In this document: one piece after another, positions 24,184 through 25,902 of the stretch | How the letters are laid out: each line of letters starts with the position of its first letter | Position numbering within the stretch: position 1 is the first letter of the stretch | Origin: an uncultured Gammaproteobacteria bacterium | GTDB taxonomy: Bacteria > Pseudomonadota > Gammaproteobacteria > GCA-2729495 | Assembly (NCBI GenBank): GCA_947258805.1 | Contig: CAMYJV010000010.1 | Coordinates: 1 to 25,902 of the forward strand | Length of the DNA: 25,902 nt | Reading direction: 5' to 3' | Notes under the pieces: generated by a model | The model's database searches: none | What the model saw: only the letters and a program-made list of their open reading frames with translations | Told to the model about the DNA's origin: nothing | Translations under genes and position numbers: made by a program

Positions 24184-24842
24184 GCGCCCAGCGCCCGCTC
24201 GAGTTCAGCCAGGCGCCCGGGGGTGCCGACGTCGGTCCACAGCCCGGCGTAGAGTTCGCCGGTGATCCGGCCCTGGCGGGCCGCTTCGATCAGTAAAGGC
24301 CCCAGGGGAAACCGGCCAGGCGCCAGATTGGCCACGATATCCGGGTGGATCACCGCGAGACCGGAATAGGTAAACCGCGGCCCTTCGCCGTCGTGGACCC
24401 TGCCCGCCGTCAGGGCGAAATCGCCGCCGGGGTGATGTTCTGGGTTTGGCACCAGCACCAGGTGCGCCAGCGCGCCACCTCGGAGCCCCCGCGGCTGGAA
24501 GGTGTAGTCGCTGTAGACATCGCCGTTGACCAGCCAGAAAGGCTCAGAACCGAGCAGCGGCAGGGCATGGCGGATCCCGCCGCCGGTTTCCAGGGCCTGC
24601 GGGCCCTCATCACTGATGGCTACCCGCAGCCCCCAGCGGCCGCCGTCGCCGACGTAATCGCGAATCTGGCTGCCGTGCCTGGCCACGTTGATCACCACCT
24701 CGTCGATCTTCGCCCGGGCCAGGCGCTCAAGGTGATAATCGAGCAAGGCCCGGCCGGCGACCTCGAGAAGCGGCTTCGGCTTGCGGTTGGTCAGCGGCCG
24801 CATCCGTTCACCGCGGCCGGCGGCAAGTATCATCGCTTTCAT
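24168..24842 (-). CDS. murU: MurNAc-alpha-1-phosphate uridylyltransferase-type nucleotidyltransferase
   Basis: MurU makes UDP-MurNAc from MurNAc-1-phosphate and UTP in a peptidoglycan recycling route that bypasses de novo synthesis, as described in Pseudomonas putida. The 224-residue protein has the nucleotidyltransferase start MKAMILAAGRGERMRPLT with KPKPLL, then the subfamily features LETGGGIRHALPLLG and FWLVNGDVYSDYTF, and ends with LYAGLWTDVGTPGRL. Length and motifs match MurU rather than longer glucose- or mannose-1-phosphate enzymes. The kinase AmgK, which makes its substrate and is usually encoded beside it near lptD, is not present between murU and lptD. Confidence 0.88.
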   Translation of the reverse strand: MKAMILAAGRGERMRPLTNRKPKPLLEVAGRALLDYHLERLARAKIDEVVINVARHGSQIRDYVGDGGRWGLRVAISDEGPQALETGGGIRHALPLLGSEPFWLVNGDVYSDYTFQPRGLRGGALAHLVLVPNPEHHPGGDFALTAGRVHDGEGPRFTYSGLAVIHPDIVANLAPGRFPLGPLLIEAARQGRITGELYAGLWTDVGTPGRLAELERALGAQTSR

Positions 24843-24945
24843 CGGACAGCGGCGGGCGTCACGCGACTCCAGTGTGCAACTATATCGTCTGCGGGCCGTG
24901 AAACACTCAATGTTTATTGCATCACGTCAATGGTCGCGGCACCTA

Positions 24946-24951
24946 TATAAT
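24946..24951 (+). promoter_or_regulatory. Consensus -10 box upstream of lptD
   Basis: A perfect TATAAT hexamer. No good -35 hexamer lies 15-19 bp upstream, so the promoter may depend on an activator. If used, transcription would start near 24958, which rules out the in-frame ATG at 24910 as the lptD start and favours a TTG start at 24961 or 24988. Confidence 0.45.
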
Positions 24952-24987
24952 CGCAATCTGTTGCGTAGCCACGTCCGGACCTGCCCC

Positions 24988-25902
24988 TTGCGCCGATCGC
25001 CGCTGAGCCTGACGTTTTTTCTTTGCTGCGCGGTCCAGCCCGGCCTGGCGGACGCTCAGGATGGCCGCGTGCTCGACTGGGGTGGCTGCCCGGTGGAACC
25101 GCCGCCGCTGCCGTTTACCGGCGAACCGGTGTCCAGCGACGAAATCAGCATCGTCAGCGACCGTGCCGAATATCAGCTCGACGGCAATGCCACCTTCACC
25201 GGCGACATCGTGTTACGCAGCGGCAACCGCTACCTGCGCGCGAAGGATGCCAGCTTCGACCAGGCCACCGGTACTTTCGAGATCGCCGGCGAGGCCGAAT
25301 TCCGCAACGATGAATTCCGCGTCAGCGGCTCCGGCGCGCGCTTCAGCAGGGACGACGGCACGATCGACATTAACGACGCCAGCTTCGACATCTGGAACGT
25401 GCCGGCCCGAGGCACGGCCGGCCGGGCGCAAGTGCGCACGTCGGGGCGGCTCAAGCTGGAGGATGTGACCTACACGGCCTGCCCGCCCGGCAGTAACGAC
25501 TGGCTGCTCAGTGCGTCGAGAATTACCATCGACCAGACCACCGGCGTCGGCCGGGCGAAAAACGCGCGCATGGATGTCGCCGGCGTACCGGTCTTCTGGC
25601 TGCCCGTGGTCAGCTACCCGGTTACCGACAAACGCAAGACCGGACTCCTGATACCCGAAATCGGCAACAGTGAACGGCGCGGCGTGGATATCGCCATGCC
25701 CTGGTACTGGAACATCGCGCCAAATCACGATGCGACGATCACCCCGCGCCTGATGACCGACCGGGGCCTGCAGATGGGCGGGGAGTTCCGCTTCCTGCGC
25801 CCGCGCAGCAACGGCGTGCTGACCGGGGAGTACCTGCGCGACGACGACAAGACCGAGAAAGATCGTGTGCTGCTGGCCATTACCAGCCAGACCTTGCTGC
25901 CG
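24988..25902 (+). CDS. lptD: LPS-assembly outer-membrane protein LptD, N-terminal part (runs off the window)
   Basis: LptD with LptE forms the outer-membrane translocon that inserts lipopolysaccharide into the outer leaflet. About 305 codons are visible and the frame is open at the right edge. A signal peptide (LSLTFFLCCAV to about LADA) is followed by Cys in WGGCPVEP, the LptA-like beta-taco domain (SDRAEYQLDGNATFTGDIVL, FRVSGSGARF), a second Cys in YTACPPGSNDW and the barrel start (GVPVFWLPVVSYPVTDKRKTGLLIPEIG). The two cysteines match those that form the inter-domain disulfides in E. coli. The start is probably TTG 24988; TTG 24961 and ATG 24910 are in frame too. Confidence 0.95.
   Translation, partial: MRRSPLSLTFFLCCAVQPGLADAQDGRVLDWGGCPVEPPPLPFTGEPVSSDEISIVSDRAEYQLDGNATFTGDIVLRSGNRYLRAKDASFDQATGTFEIAGEAEFRNDEFRVSGSGARFSRDDGTIDINDASFDIWNVPARGTAGRAQVRTSGRLKLEDVTYTACPPGSNDWLLSASRITIDQTTGVGRAKNARMDVAGVPVFWLPVVSYPVTDKRKTGLLIPEIGNSERRGVDIAMPWYWNIAPNHDATITPRLMTDRGLQMGGEFRFLRPRSNGVLTGEYLRDDDKTEKDRVLLAITSQTLLP

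Overview
The window is GC-rich, tightly packed chromosomal DNA from a free-living Gram-negative bacterium, most likely a gammaproteobacterium. The evidence is the mreBCD-mrdA-rodA-mltB-rlpA-dacA-ybeD-lipB gene order, a divergent gatCAB operon next to mreB, an lptD gene, and a cobalamin-type MetH very close to the enterobacterial protein. I cannot name the species. There are no rRNA, tRNA, CRISPR, phage or insertion-sequence genes; the only mobile-type DNA is a REP-like palindrome.

Left part (1-3692): a small RNA-binding RRM protein gene with a strong ribosome binding site and an intrinsic terminator; a reverse-strand lipoprotein M48 metalloprotease with TPRs (BepA-like); and a forward gene that joins a complete ExbB/TolQ-type channel subunit to a TonB-type energy transducer in one polypeptide, with no ExbD.

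Methionine block (3725-9249, reverse strand): an ArsR-family regulator fused to a SAM-dependent methyltransferase domain, then metF and metH. All three overlap at their stop/start codons, so they are probably one transcript. A perfect 18-bp dyad just upstream of the regulator overlaps a putative -10 box and is a good candidate for its own operator. This would be a methyl-cycle module in which a SAM/SAH-binding regulator controls methyl-THF synthesis (MetF) and homocysteine remethylation (MetH).

Translation block (9497-12680, reverse): gatC-gatA-gatB, the tRNA-dependent amidotransferase. It is divergent from mreB, with what look like overlapping promoters.

Cell-elongation supercluster (12807-23215, forward): mreB, mreC, mreD, mrdA (PBP2), rodA, mltB, rlpA, dacA (PBP5), a D-amino-acid-transaminase-type gene, ybeD and lipB. 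Most genes overlap by 4 bp (GTGA/ATGA), suggesting translational coupling. Together they encode the Rod machinery, a lytic transglycosylase, a septal-type SPOR protein, a D,D-carboxypeptidase and D-amino-acid metabolism. RlpA carries Lys where the catalytic Glu is expected.

Right part (23212-25902): a small secreted two-cysteine protein of unknown function (reverse), a YhbS-like GNAT acetyltransferase (forward), a MurU-type MurNAc-1-phosphate uridylyltransferase (reverse), and the 5' part of lptD, cut by the window edge. The AmgK kinase usually paired with MurU is not at this locus.
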